Below, one piece after another: positions 35,583 through 44,080 of a stretch of DNA of 64,000 nt. The stretch's first letter is position 1, and each line of letters begins with the position of its first letter. The stretch is taken from contig NZ_PDFK01000002.1 in assembly GCF_002845985.1 (NCBI RefSeq), forward strand, positions 682,001 through 746,000. The letters are read 5' to 3'. Below the pieces are notes generated by a model that was not told where the DNA came from, ran no database searches, and was given only the letters and a program-made list of their open reading frames with translations. The DNA comes from Lysinibacillus fusiformis. GTDB lineage: Bacteria; Bacillota; Bacilli; Bacillales_A; Planococcaceae. The translations under genes were made by a program, and so were the position numbers.

Positions 35583-37334
35583 TTAGAAGGTTTCAATAAA
35601 GAAATCCACAACATGATTAAACATGGTGATGGTTTTATGCTTCACCTTCTCAAAATTCGTATATTGGTTCGTAAATATGGTTTGATCTTTACTGTCTGTA
35701 ATTAATATATCCTCTATCAATGTATCGTAAATATCATCTGCATACTGTTCATGTGAAGTATCCTTTTTACTGTACAATGCACCAAATCCAATTTGTGACC
35801 CTTGTAACAATGGATTTATTTGAACGGTCTCGGATAATACATTATCAACATCTATTTCTATTTTATCCTTATTCACGGTAATGTTAAATACTCTTTTTTT
35901 CGTTAAGTTTCTTGGGTATTCTTTGTCATTAATCCGTGACCCATTTTGTGTATCTTGATAGGAATAAACGGTCGCTTTGTTAAAGGCATATTCCTCTTCA
36001 TTCCATTTTATTTCATTTAACTGAAAACGCTGCTTTTCAACAATTCCTGCTCCTGGTAATTTTTCGCTAATCACAATCTCATTATCTACTAATGCAACTC
36101 GCAAATAGCTATTCGTTTTTTCATCGTAATTAATATAGAAGGCTTGCTGACCCACAACATTTCCCTTAAAAGTAAAATGCGCCTGATAGTTTTCGGGTAA
36201 GGCTTCCTTAAAGAGAATTCTCCCTTCACTTGATGGTGCTGATGTTAACGTAACTTCATTATTTTCAAATTCAGCAGCACCGTTCATTACATCCCACTTC
36301 TGTGCTAATGAAAGATCCCCTATTTTGAATTCAACATTTTGTTTACTAGCTTGACGGATTTTCATCATGACATGATTGGTTGACCAATAGGGGGAGACTT
36401 GCAAGCGATTTAAATTATACAAATCTGCCTCTCGATCATTATAGGCACCTAACTCTAAATTGAAGTGCATACGAAACTTGTCTTTAATTTCCTTATCATT
36501 GACATGCTGAACAAGTGGGTCCATATTGTTATACAGTGAGTTGGCATGCATAATTGCATAGGCTTTCGGCACTTCGCCAAACTCCTGTTGATAGATTTCC
36601 TCCATCAATGTGTAATCCTTGCGAATGCGTTTTTCCATCTCTAATCGTGTTTCACTTGGAATCATATATTGATTTCGAATAAAGTCCATTAAATAGTGGT
36701 TATAGTATTCTATCGTTGTTTTATTTGGTACATTATTTTCATCAATCACACCAAGAGACTGTCCCTTATCATTAAAAATATTAATATAGGTTAGCCTATA
36801 TCCATTAGATCCTAGCTCCCAATAACCGCTTCGTTCCATTAGCTTTAAATCTTTAGGCTTTAAAAATTTATTGTCTCGCGTATCCATTTTATTAGCATAC
36901 GTAAACATCGTCGCCTTATAATTTAATTTTTCCATAATATTTTGAGCAAAAATACTGGAGTCTGTTCGTCCATCCTCAAACGATAAATACAATGCTTTTT
37001 CTGGCAATGGTTTATCTTTTTGATAAAAATCTAAAATATCCTGTTGCGTAATGGTTTGATAACCTTGCTTTTCTAGCAATGTTAATTGTTCTTCTAAATT
37101 CTTTTTGGACACATATTTAGGTGAATCATTTCTACTCACACCGAAATAGGAAAGGGCAATAAAGCCCTCTTTATTGTTTAATGGTACCGTTTCAGCTGTT
37201 CGTTTCTCTGTTAAAAATACAGCTTTTATTAAAATAACAGCTAACAAAACTACAATGATTAATTGCACGATTGAACGGATGATTTTTCGACGATTTTTTT
37301 TTGCTGGCTGGAGTTCTATATTTCTCTCATTCAT
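35583..37334 (-). CDS. Membrane-anchored NodB-like protein with lectin-like C-terminal domain
   Basis: This 583-residue protein has one N-terminal membrane helix (SIVQLIIVVLLAVILIKAVF, residues about 25-45) and an extracellular NodB-like region (about 60-320). The metal motifs are altered: TFDDG is SFEDGRTDS, and the HxxxH region reads WELGSNGYRLTY, lacking both histidines. Deacetylase activity is therefore doubtful. The tail (about 330-583; EGRILFKEALPENYQAHFTF, YINYDEKTNSYLRVAL) looks like a concanavalin/LamG-type carbohydrate-binding fold. The start overlaps the glycosyltransferase stop by four bases. It may guide or bind the polymer. Confidence 0.75.
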   Translation of the reverse strand: MNERNIELQPAKKNRRKIIRSIVQLIIVVLLAVILIKAVFLTEKRTAETVPLNNKEGFIALSYFGVSRNDSPKYVSKKNLEEQLTLLEKQGYQTITQQDILDFYQKDKPLPEKALYLSFEDGRTDSSIFAQNIMEKLNYKATMFTYANKMDTRDNKFLKPKDLKLMERSGYWELGSNGYRLTYINIFNDKGQSLGVIDENNVPNKTTIEYYNHYLMDFIRNQYMIPSETRLEMEKRIRKDYTLMEEIYQQEFGEVPKAYAIMHANSLYNNMDPLVQHVNDKEIKDKFRMHFNLELGAYNDREADLYNLNRLQVSPYWSTNHVMMKIRQASKQNVEFKIGDLSLAQKWDVMNGAAEFENNEVTLTSAPSSEGRILFKEALPENYQAHFTFKGNVVGQQAFYINYDEKTNSYLRVALVDNEIVISEKLPGAGIVEKQRFQLNEIKWNEEEYAFNKATVYSYQDTQNGSRINDKEYPRNLTKKRVFNITVNKDKIEIDVDNVLSETVQINPLLQGSQIGFGALYSKKDTSHEQYADDIYDTLIEDILITDSKDQTIFTNQYTNFEKVKHKTITMFNHVVDFFIETF

Positions 37335-39202
37335 TCCTTCTCACCCATTTTTCTAATTTTTAACATCGAAAATCGGGATTTTCGTAATTTTTGCTTTTCC
37401 ATTTTCTTTTCTTTCGCGAGAATGTCCTGAGGTGTCTCCCTTGTCCCCCATGTAGATTTCCAAAACGTCACCCAAGCAACTGGCATCTGCCAAAGCAAAA
37501 TAAATTCATAATAGAGAACAAAGATAAAGCCAAATCCCCATAATTTACTTTTTCTAAAGAATAAATGAGCCAAACTCATTAGCATGGCCATTAGTAGTAA
37601 GCCAATTAAAAAAGTGGTTGGAAAAATACCATACATCAGTGGTACATAAATTAAGTTATAAACAACGACAATTGGTGCAGCAATCGGCACAATTAAACCA
37701 ATAATGAAGAAAAGGAACATAAACGGTTCTTTTTTCCACATAAATAAAAATGCTCGTAATGATTCTCTTAGCCAAGAGCGTTTCCATCTCATTTGCTGTG
37801 ATAAAAAAACTTTTGTGTCAGAGGGTACGATCGTTGAGCAAATGGCATTGTCCTGATAACCTGTTCGATGCGTTTTCAAAATATAGTTAGTCATACTGCG
37901 ATCATCACCAAATGTCGCTGGCTGACCAAGAAATTTTTGATTGAGCCAGGCCTTTTCATTTTTTAAAATAAGCTCTTTTCGATAACATGCTAATGGCCCA
38001 GATAAGCAAGTAACCGTATCAAACCATGATTCAGCCGCTTTCATAATGCGGAAGGCGATATAATAACGGACCGTTTGTAATTTCGTTAGAGCATTCGTAA
38101 ATTTATTTTCAACCTCAGTTCGGCCAGCTACACCACCCATTTTAGGATCTTGAAATGGCTGTACTAAATTGCGGATTGCATGTGGCTCTAAAAAGCTATC
38201 TGAATCCACAAAAACAACTAAATCATGCTTTGCTTGATGAACACCAGCTACTAACGCTTCCCGTTTCCCTCCATTTTGTGGCAGCTTATAAAACTGTAAG
38301 CGATCATTTGTCCTAAAACGCTCGCCCTCTTGATGAATAAGGTCAATCATGTCCTTTGCCTTTTCTTCTGTACGATCTGTTGAACAATCATCCACAACAA
38401 TGACTTCTAATTTATCTACTGGATAATATTGATTGATACAGCTTGAAATTGTGCGATGAATCCATTCTTCCTCATTAAACACGGGGATAATAATCGATAC
38501 ACCTGGTTCAAACTTCGGATTGATTGGTACATTCTTATAGAAAATACCAAATATATATCTACTTAGTAGAAACGTAGCCGCAATAATACTATATAAATAT
38601 AAAAATTTATTAAACCTAAAGTAAATCACACTTTCGGCTCGCATTAACATGACAATAAGTGATACAACCAATAAAAATAAACTGGCCATAAAAATAGAAA
38701 TGCCCCAACGTTTTTTTGTCATATATTCATTCAAAGGCTGTAAAAATTCACAGGCAACGTAATACTGGATTTGTCCATCTATCTCTTTCGTAAAAAAACG
38801 TTTAACCTTAGCCTTTAACTTTACTTTAGCTTCATAGCCCTCAGGCATCGCTCCACCTGGTATTGTAAAATTCATTGTTAAAATTTCATCGATGAGTAAA
38901 TGATGGGGCTGATTCGTGTAAACAAGGATACCTGTTACTGAAATATCCTCCGCATAGTATTTGTCTGAACTCACTTGACGTCGTGCTCGTTTAATTTGCA
39001 CCTCAAAATGAGTTTCATAGCGCAAGCTTAGTTGTTGGAGCCGATAAATTTCATTCACATCGGCAGGATCAATTTCATCTTTCTGGTAGGATGCTCCACG
39101 CCGATTGACAAGGCTCCGTACATTTTCGGGATCAGGAATATTTGATAAAATCCGACGATCAGAGCGTGGTATGGTTAAAACCTCTTTTTTCGTTTTCATC
39201 AT
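37331..39202 (-). CDS. PilZ-fused processive glycosyltransferase 2 (hyaluronan-synthase-like)
   Basis: This 623-residue membrane synthase starts with a PilZ-like domain (about 55-155) holding DISVTG at 86-91, matching D/NxSxxG. The expected RxxxR appears as R61-YET-H65, so c-di-GMP binding is uncertain. Two helices (about 166-188, 197-221) lead to a GT2 domain: VSIIIPVFNEEEW (235-247), VDSDS (332-336), GDDRSMT (432-438) and QQMRW (469-473). More C-terminal helices should form the export channel. The SGPLACYRKEL and GDDRSMTNY stretches resemble hyaluronan and chitin synthases. Four-base overlaps with both neighbours indicate one transcript. Confidence 0.85.
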   Translation of the reverse strand: MMKTKKEVLTIPRSDRRILSNIPDPENVRSLVNRRGASYQKDEIDPADVNEIYRLQQLSLRYETHFEVQIKRARRQVSSDKYYAEDISVTGILVYTNQPHHLLIDEILTMNFTIPGGAMPEGYEAKVKLKAKVKRFFTKEIDGQIQYYVACEFLQPLNEYMTKKRWGISIFMASLFLLVVSLIVMLMRAESVIYFRFNKFLYLYSIIAATFLLSRYIFGIFYKNVPINPKFEPGVSIIIPVFNEEEWIHRTISSCINQYYPVDKLEVIVVDDCSTDRTEEKAKDMIDLIHQEGERFRTNDRLQFYKLPQNGGKREALVAGVHQAKHDLVVFVDSDSFLEPHAIRNLVQPFQDPKMGGVAGRTEVENKFTNALTKLQTVRYYIAFRIMKAAESWFDTVTCLSGPLACYRKELILKNEKAWLNQKFLGQPATFGDDRSMTNYILKTHRTGYQDNAICSTIVPSDTKVFLSQQMRWKRSWLRESLRAFLFMWKKEPFMFLFFIIGLIVPIAAPIVVVYNLIYVPLMYGIFPTTFLIGLLLMAMLMSLAHLFFRKSKLWGFGFIFVLYYEFILLWQMPVAWVTFWKSTWGTRETPQDILAKEKKMEKQKLRKSRFSMLKIRKMGEKE

Positions 39203-40629
39203 TCATTCACATCCCTATTTGAATCTTCTTCAATCCACGTCGACATTTTACTAAAGCTGTAACCATCTTGTTGCAGCTTTTCAATGATGAGTGGCAGTGC
39301 TTCTACCGTATTAGTTCCATCTAAAATGTGCATGACAATGACCTTTCCTGGCCCGACCCTAGACATCACTCGATCATAAATGTCTTGTGCTGTATACTCT
39401 AAATTCCAATCAAAAGAAGCTATATCATACATAGCAATCGTTTTAATGCCCGCAGCAGTGATGATTTTGGCTGTTCGCTCATCCATTATGCCTTGTGCTG
39501 GTCTAAAATAGAGTAGAGGTGGCTCTTGTAGCGCATAGGTCAAAGCCCTATGTGCTTTTACTAAATCGTCCTGTAAATCTTCGGGTGTCATTTTCGTAAC
39601 ATCTAGATGGTAATAGGAGTGACTAGCTACCTCATGACCTTCCTCTACAATCATCTTTGCTAATTGTGGATTTTTCTCCACGCCACTACCGATCAAGAAA
39701 AAGGTGCTTTTGATTTCATATTTACGTAAAATATCCAACACTTCTTTTACTCTTTTTTCATGTGCCCAGTCATCAAAAGTAATCGCAATCTCCTTTTTAG
39801 TCGTCTCTTTCCGATAATATAAATTCGGCTTGACCTGCTCATAATTTAAATTGGGGCTAACAGCATCATAACCAGCTATTTCTTCTACAGACTTTGTTAA
39901 ATAGCGCTCATCTAATAAATCACTTAAAGTAGTAAAGGTATACTCCCGTTCGTTCGCTAATTGGGCTAATAAAGGAATGGCATCTATAATAGCAGGGTTA
40001 ATGTATGTGTTGAGATGAATAATAGAGCCCCTATCAATATATTGGCCGATATAGTCGGTCAATTCCTGAGCACTTTGCATTTTTCGATCAAGTGGATTAA
40101 TAGATAATCCAATAACGGCCTTCATATTTAGTGCCGCTGCTGCTAAGCGCATATTATCGGTAACATCACCTGAGCGACTACGAACAAATTGTGGTGTATA
40201 ACCTAAATGCTCTTTAAAAATTTGATTGGTTAAAACGATTTCTTCATACGTTTGGTCATAATCTAAAATTGATACATCTGGAAATGTCAATGTACCATTT
40301 TGCACCTCATGTCCCCTTTTTAATATTTCTTTAACAAGCTCTGGCTCCTGAGCAACACGCATCCCCTCTAGAAAAAAGGTTGCTTTCATATTCGATTCAT
40401 CTAATTTTGTCAGTAATAACTCCATCGTTTCATTATCTGCGAAGCCATTAAATGTTAAGGCAACCTTTGGCACAACTATATTGGCATGACTGATTAAGTC
40501 ACTCATAGTACCATCAGATTTTTTGACGTCTATGGTAGAATCAACTGGGTGAATCGTTTCTTTAGGAGTAGATTGACAGCCTGCTAACAACAGTAGAATG
40601 AGCAGACCACATAGTTTAAGTTGTTTCAT
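39199..40629 (-). CDS. Lipoprotein with tandem NodB deacetylase domains
   Basis: This 476-residue lipoprotein has the signal MKQLKLCGLLILLLLAGCQS (lipobox LAGC). Two NodB domains follow. In the first (about 50-245) the catalytic motif reads ALTFNGFAD and the histidine motif reads EVQNGTLTFPD, so it looks inactive. In the second (about 265-465) AITFDDWAHEK and EVASHSYYHLD keep Asp-Asp and HxxxH, with YFRPAQGIMDERT and VIVMHILDG as later motifs, so it should be active. A polysaccharide N-deacetylase acting on the synthase product is likely. The start at 40629 is chosen for the signal peptide; AAGGAG lies 12 bases ahead. Confidence 0.85.
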   Translation of the reverse strand: MKQLKLCGLLILLLLAGCQSTPKETIHPVDSTIDVKKSDGTMSDLISHANIVVPKVALTFNGFADNETMELLLTKLDESNMKATFFLEGMRVAQEPELVKEILKRGHEVQNGTLTFPDVSILDYDQTYEEIVLTNQIFKEHLGYTPQFVRSRSGDVTDNMRLAAAALNMKAVIGLSINPLDRKMQSAQELTDYIGQYIDRGSIIHLNTYINPAIIDAIPLLAQLANEREYTFTTLSDLLDERYLTKSVEEIAGYDAVSPNLNYEQVKPNLYYRKETTKKEIAITFDDWAHEKRVKEVLDILRKYEIKSTFFLIGSGVEKNPQLAKMIVEEGHEVASHSYYHLDVTKMTPEDLQDDLVKAHRALTYALQEPPLLYFRPAQGIMDERTAKIITAAGIKTIAMYDIASFDWNLEYTAQDIYDRVMSRVGPGKVIVMHILDGTNTVEALPLIIEKLQQDGYSFSKMSTWIEEDSNRDVNE

Positions 40630-40645
40630 TTCCCATGAATTCTCC

Positions 40646-41971
40646 TTATAATTTGTAATAATTTTTATTTTTAAACAGAAAATGGGTATTTCGTGTATCA
40701 AAAATTAAAGAAGCCTGTTGGTCAATTAAAGAGTAATCAATATCTGAATGATTCGTTAAAATTAATACTGCGTCTGCCTGTTGGATTATTTCTACTGTTA
40801 GTAGGTCCGTCTTGACAAGAGCTTGCTCTACAGAAAAGGTTTCAATAAAAGGATCGATAATCTTTAACTGACACTGATTATCTAGTAGTTGTTGAATAAC
40901 ACGAAGTGCTGGAGATTCACGTGAATCATTTATATTGGGCTTATAAGTAACGCCAATGACAACAATGTTTGCCTTACACAGCTCTTTACTTTGTAGACGT
41001 AAGTAGTTTTCTAATCTGTTCACAACAAAATGAGGCATGGAATCATTGACTTTATCTGCCGCTTCAATTAGCGTTGCCGAGATCCCGTGTTGTTGTCCTG
41101 CCCACAATAAGTATTTAGGATCGACTGGAATACAATGCCCTCCTACTCCTGGTCCAGGTGTAAATGGCATAAAACCATATGGCTTTGTAGAAGCTGCATG
41201 AATGACTTCCCAAATATCGATATCCATTTTGTAGCAAATCTGACTTAACTCGTTGACAAGGGCAATATTAATTTGACGAAATGTATTTTCCAGCAATTTC
41301 TCCATCTCAGCCACTCTTGGGCTTGAAACAGGACAAACATTGGTATGAATGACTGTTTCATAAAAGATCTTTGATACTTCTAAGCATGCTGCAGTTATTC
41401 CACCAACCACTTTAGGCGTATTCGATACGGAAAAGTTGATATTTCCTGGATCCACACGTTCTGGTGAATAGGCTAAAAATAAATTTTGACCAATCACAAA
41501 ACCATAGTTTTCTAAAATAGGCTGGACAATTTCTTCTGTTGTCCCAGGATACGTTGTGCTTTCAAGAATAACTAACCCATTCGTCTTGATATATTGTCCG
41601 ATGGTATGTGTTGCTTCTTTTATATATGAAATATCGGGAGTTCCTTCTGCAGTAGTAGGTGTAGGCACACAAATCATAACGACATCCACTTGTGAAAGCT
41701 TAGAAAAATCATTCGTTGGCTCAAATTGATTACTCTTTAGCATTTGCTGTATATTTTCTTTAGGTAGATCAGCGATATAACTATGACCATTTTGTAACTG
41801 CATGATTTTATCTTGGTTTTTATCAAAGCCTATTACCTGAAACCCACTTTGAACCATTTCCACTGCAAATGGTAACCCTACATAGCCAAGCCCAATAACC
41901 CCAATTGTAGCTTTTTTTGTGTGGATTTTTTTTGATAAAGCTTTGCTTAATGATGTCGTTTCAATTGTCAT
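40646..41971 (-). CDS. UDP-N-acetylhexosamine 6-dehydrogenase (WbpA/WecC type)
   Basis: This 441-residue enzyme oxidises a UDP-HexNAc to its uronic acid with two NAD+. It has ATIGVIGLGYVGLPFAVEM at residues about 20-38, CVPTPTTAEGTPDISY, ESTTYPGTTEE, AYSPERVDPGN, and the catalytic cysteine loop GPGVGGHCIPVDPKYL near residue 265. The motif set is closer to UDP-GlcNAc/ManNAc dehydrogenases than to UDP-glucose dehydrogenases. It is the first gene of the operon and sits 16 bases before the NodB lipoprotein, so it probably supplies the uronic precursor to the GT2. Confidence 0.87.
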   Translation of the reverse strand: MTIETTSLSKALSKKIHTKKATIGVIGLGYVGLPFAVEMVQSGFQVIGFDKNQDKIMQLQNGHSYIADLPKENIQQMLKSNQFEPTNDFSKLSQVDVVMICVPTPTTAEGTPDISYIKEATHTIGQYIKTNGLVILESTTYPGTTEEIVQPILENYGFVIGQNLFLAYSPERVDPGNINFSVSNTPKVVGGITAACLEVSKIFYETVIHTNVCPVSSPRVAEMEKLLENTFRQINIALVNELSQICYKMDIDIWEVIHAASTKPYGFMPFTPGPGVGGHCIPVDPKYLLWAGQQHGISATLIEAADKVNDSMPHFVVNRLENYLRLQSKELCKANIVVIGVTYKPNINDSRESPALRVIQQLLDNQCQLKIIDPFIETFSVEQALVKTDLLTVEIIQQADAVLILTNHSDIDYSLIDQQASLIFDTRNTHFLFKNKNYYKL

Positions 41972-42400
41972 AAAAAATTACTCCTTTATCTAATCTAGTA
42001 GTCCATTGTCATCGTTCTTTTCGTTACAGCTTCGTTTGACCATAGTTATTCATGGCAAGCATTCTGCAAAGTAATTTGTCACTTCTCATCATCGTACTGT
42101 ACAGACTCCTTTCATCGCTACATACTTACGTATGATTTTTCTAGTCAAAATAGATTAAAAAAATAAATTTAACTCAAAAAAACTTCATCAACATTTATAT
42201 AGTACTAATTATAACTAAACAATTTCTAAACAATTATAAAATATACTCATAAACACCTACATTTTATGTAATTTAATAATATTTGTGCAATAATGTTCAT
42301 CCTATTTAACAAATAATTTCAGAATTACTTTCTAACTCTAAAAAAATCAACACTAAATTATATTAATTATTGGTAAATCAACATTTTTTAATAATTGCAA
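41972..42400. other. AT-rich upstream region of the exopolysaccharide operon
   Basis: About 430 bases with no gene. The part from 42120 to 42400 is markedly more AT-rich than the flanking genes. It should contain the operon promoter on the minus strand, but no clear -35/-10 pair, riboswitch or repeat stands out. Confidence 0.5.
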
Positions 42401-42484
42401 TAAAAATAACCCCCTCAAGTATCATTAATGAGCAATACTTGAGGGGGCTAATAAAAAAGTAAGTGAGTTAGATCACTCACTTAC
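42401..42484 (-). terminator. Tandem hairpins ending metNPQ
   Basis: The transcript passes GTAAGTGAGT/ACTCACTTAC (42459-42468 with 42475-42484), then CCCCCTCAAGTAT/ATACTTGAGGGGG (42410-42422 with 42435-42447), followed by TTATTTTTATT. The second is a strong intrinsic terminator. Confidence 0.85.
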
Positions 42485-42492
42485 CCTTTGAA

Positions 42493-43341
42493 TTATTGTA
42501 CTGGTACTACTGCACCTTTCCATTCTTCTAAAATGAAGTCTTGGATTTCTTTAGAAGTTAATACTTCTAATAATTTTTTAATTTCTGGTCTTGTTTCGTC
42601 GCCTGCACGTACTGCGATGATATTCACATATGGAGATTCTTTGTCTTCAAGAGAAATAGCATCTTCGATTGGATTTAAACCATTATCGATCGCAAAGTTA
42701 GAGTTGATAAGTACTGCATCGCCCTCATCATTTTCATACATTTGTACAAGCATTTCTGGTGCAGTATTCGCATCGAATTTAAAGTTTTTAGGATTTTCTT
42801 CAATATCCTTTATTTCTGCTGCCGTTTTATCAATACCTTCTTTTAATTTAATTAAGCCTTTAGCTTCCATTAATGATAGCATACGACCGTGGTCTGATAC
42901 TGAGTTAGAAAGTAAGATTGTTGCGCCTTCAGGTAGATCTTCTAAAGTTTTATATTTTTTTGAGTAAATACCGATTGGTTCAATATGAACGCCACCAGCA
43001 TTCACGAAATCATAGCCATTATCTTTAATTTGTAACTCCAAGTATGGAATATGTTGGAAGTAGTTTGCATCAAGTGTTTTTGAATCTAGATCTTGGTTTG
43101 GAAGAACATAATCTGTATAAGTTTCAATTTCAAGGTCGATGCCTTCTTTAGCTAAAATTGGTTTTGCTTTATCTAGGATGACTGCGTGTGGTGTATTAGA
43201 AGCACCTACTTTTAATGTTACATTGTCTTTACTATCTGTTTGATCAGATGCTGAATTGGCATCTTCCTTTTTATCTGTACCACAAGCTGCTAATGCTAGT
43301 ACAAGTATAGATAAAAATAATCCTGCTAATAACTTTTTCAT
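42493..43341 (-). CDS. metQ: Methionine ABC transporter substrate-binding lipoprotein
   Basis: This 282-residue NlpA-family lipoprotein has signal MKKLLAGLFLSILVLALAAC. It then shows VKVGASNTPHAVILDKAKP-like LKVGASNTPHAVI, DANYFQHIPYLE, GIYSKKYKTLEDLPEGA and NSNFAIDNGLNP, all typical of MetQ. It captures methionine outside the membrane for MetNP. It is the third gene, 70 bases after metP. Confidence 0.95.
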   Translation of the reverse strand: MKKLLAGLFLSILVLALAACGTDKKEDANSASDQTDSKDNVTLKVGASNTPHAVILDKAKPILAKEGIDLEIETYTDYVLPNQDLDSKTLDANYFQHIPYLELQIKDNGYDFVNAGGVHIEPIGIYSKKYKTLEDLPEGATILLSNSVSDHGRMLSLMEAKGLIKLKEGIDKTAAEIKDIEENPKNFKFDANTAPEMLVQMYENDEGDAVLINSNFAIDNGLNPIEDAISLEDKESPYVNIIAVRAGDETRPEIKKLLEVLTSKEIQDFILEEWKGAVVPVQ

Positions 43342-43411
43342 TTATGACACTCCCTTTTATTTGTTTCAAATATGTTAGCGGTTAGAACCGGATTAACCTC
43401 TTTTAGTCTTA

Positions 43412-44080
43412 CTAACGTTTATCGATCTTCACCGTTATGAGATCACCAATCCATTGAATGATAAATACAACTACTAAAATCAAAATAGTTGCCATTAATG
43501 TCACATCTTGGCGATTTCGTTGGAAGCCGTCTAGGAAAGCTAAGTTACCAAGACCACCTGCACCGATAATCCCTGCCATTGCAGTATAACCAACGAGGGC
43601 AACAGCCGTTACAGTAATTCCTGAAATTAGTGCTGGTAAAGATTCAGGGATCAGTACTTTCCAAATAATTGTGGATGTTTTTGCCCCCATTGAACGGGCT
43701 GCTTCAATGACACCTTTATCTATTTCACGTAACGCAATCAATACCATACGAGCGTAGAACGGGGCTGCACCAATAATTAGAGCAGGTAATGCCGCATTTG
43801 CTCCCCGAATCGTACCAAGTAAGAATTTCGTAAATGGAATTAATAAAATAATTAACACGATAAATGGGATGGAGCGGAAAATATTAACGATTGAACCCGT
43901 TAAAAAGTTAACCATTTTATTAGCCCATAGCTGATTAGGGCTTGTTAAAAATAGAACGATCCCAATGACTAACCCAAGAATAAATGTGACAACTGTAGAA
44001 ATTGCCGTCATGTACAATGTTTCATACATAGCTTGCCACATATTTTCCCAGTCTACGTTTGGAAAAAGATTAGTTAGCAT
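43412..44080 (-). CDS. metP: Methionine ABC transporter permease
   Basis: This 222-residue permease of the MetI family has five hydrophobic helices and the EAA-type coupling loop EAARSMGAKTSTIIWKVLIP. NIFRSIPFIVLIILLIPF and AMAGIIGAGGLGNLAF are family landmarks. It starts 11 bases inside the end of metN, so the two are coupled. Confidence 0.95.
   Translation of the reverse strand: MLTNLFPNVDWENMWQAMYETLYMTAISTVVTFILGLVIGIVLFLTSPNQLWANKMVNFLTGSIVNIFRSIPFIVLIILLIPFTKFLLGTIRGANAALPALIIGAAPFYARMVLIALREIDKGVIEAARSMGAKTSTIIWKVLIPESLPALISGITVTAVALVGYTAMAGIIGAGGLGNLAFLDGFQRNRQDVTLMATILILVVVFIIQWIGDLITVKIDKR

Noticed and set aside
42488..42967. 159-codon plus-strand ORF
   Set aside because: Antisense to metQ, no RBS and no recognisable protein.
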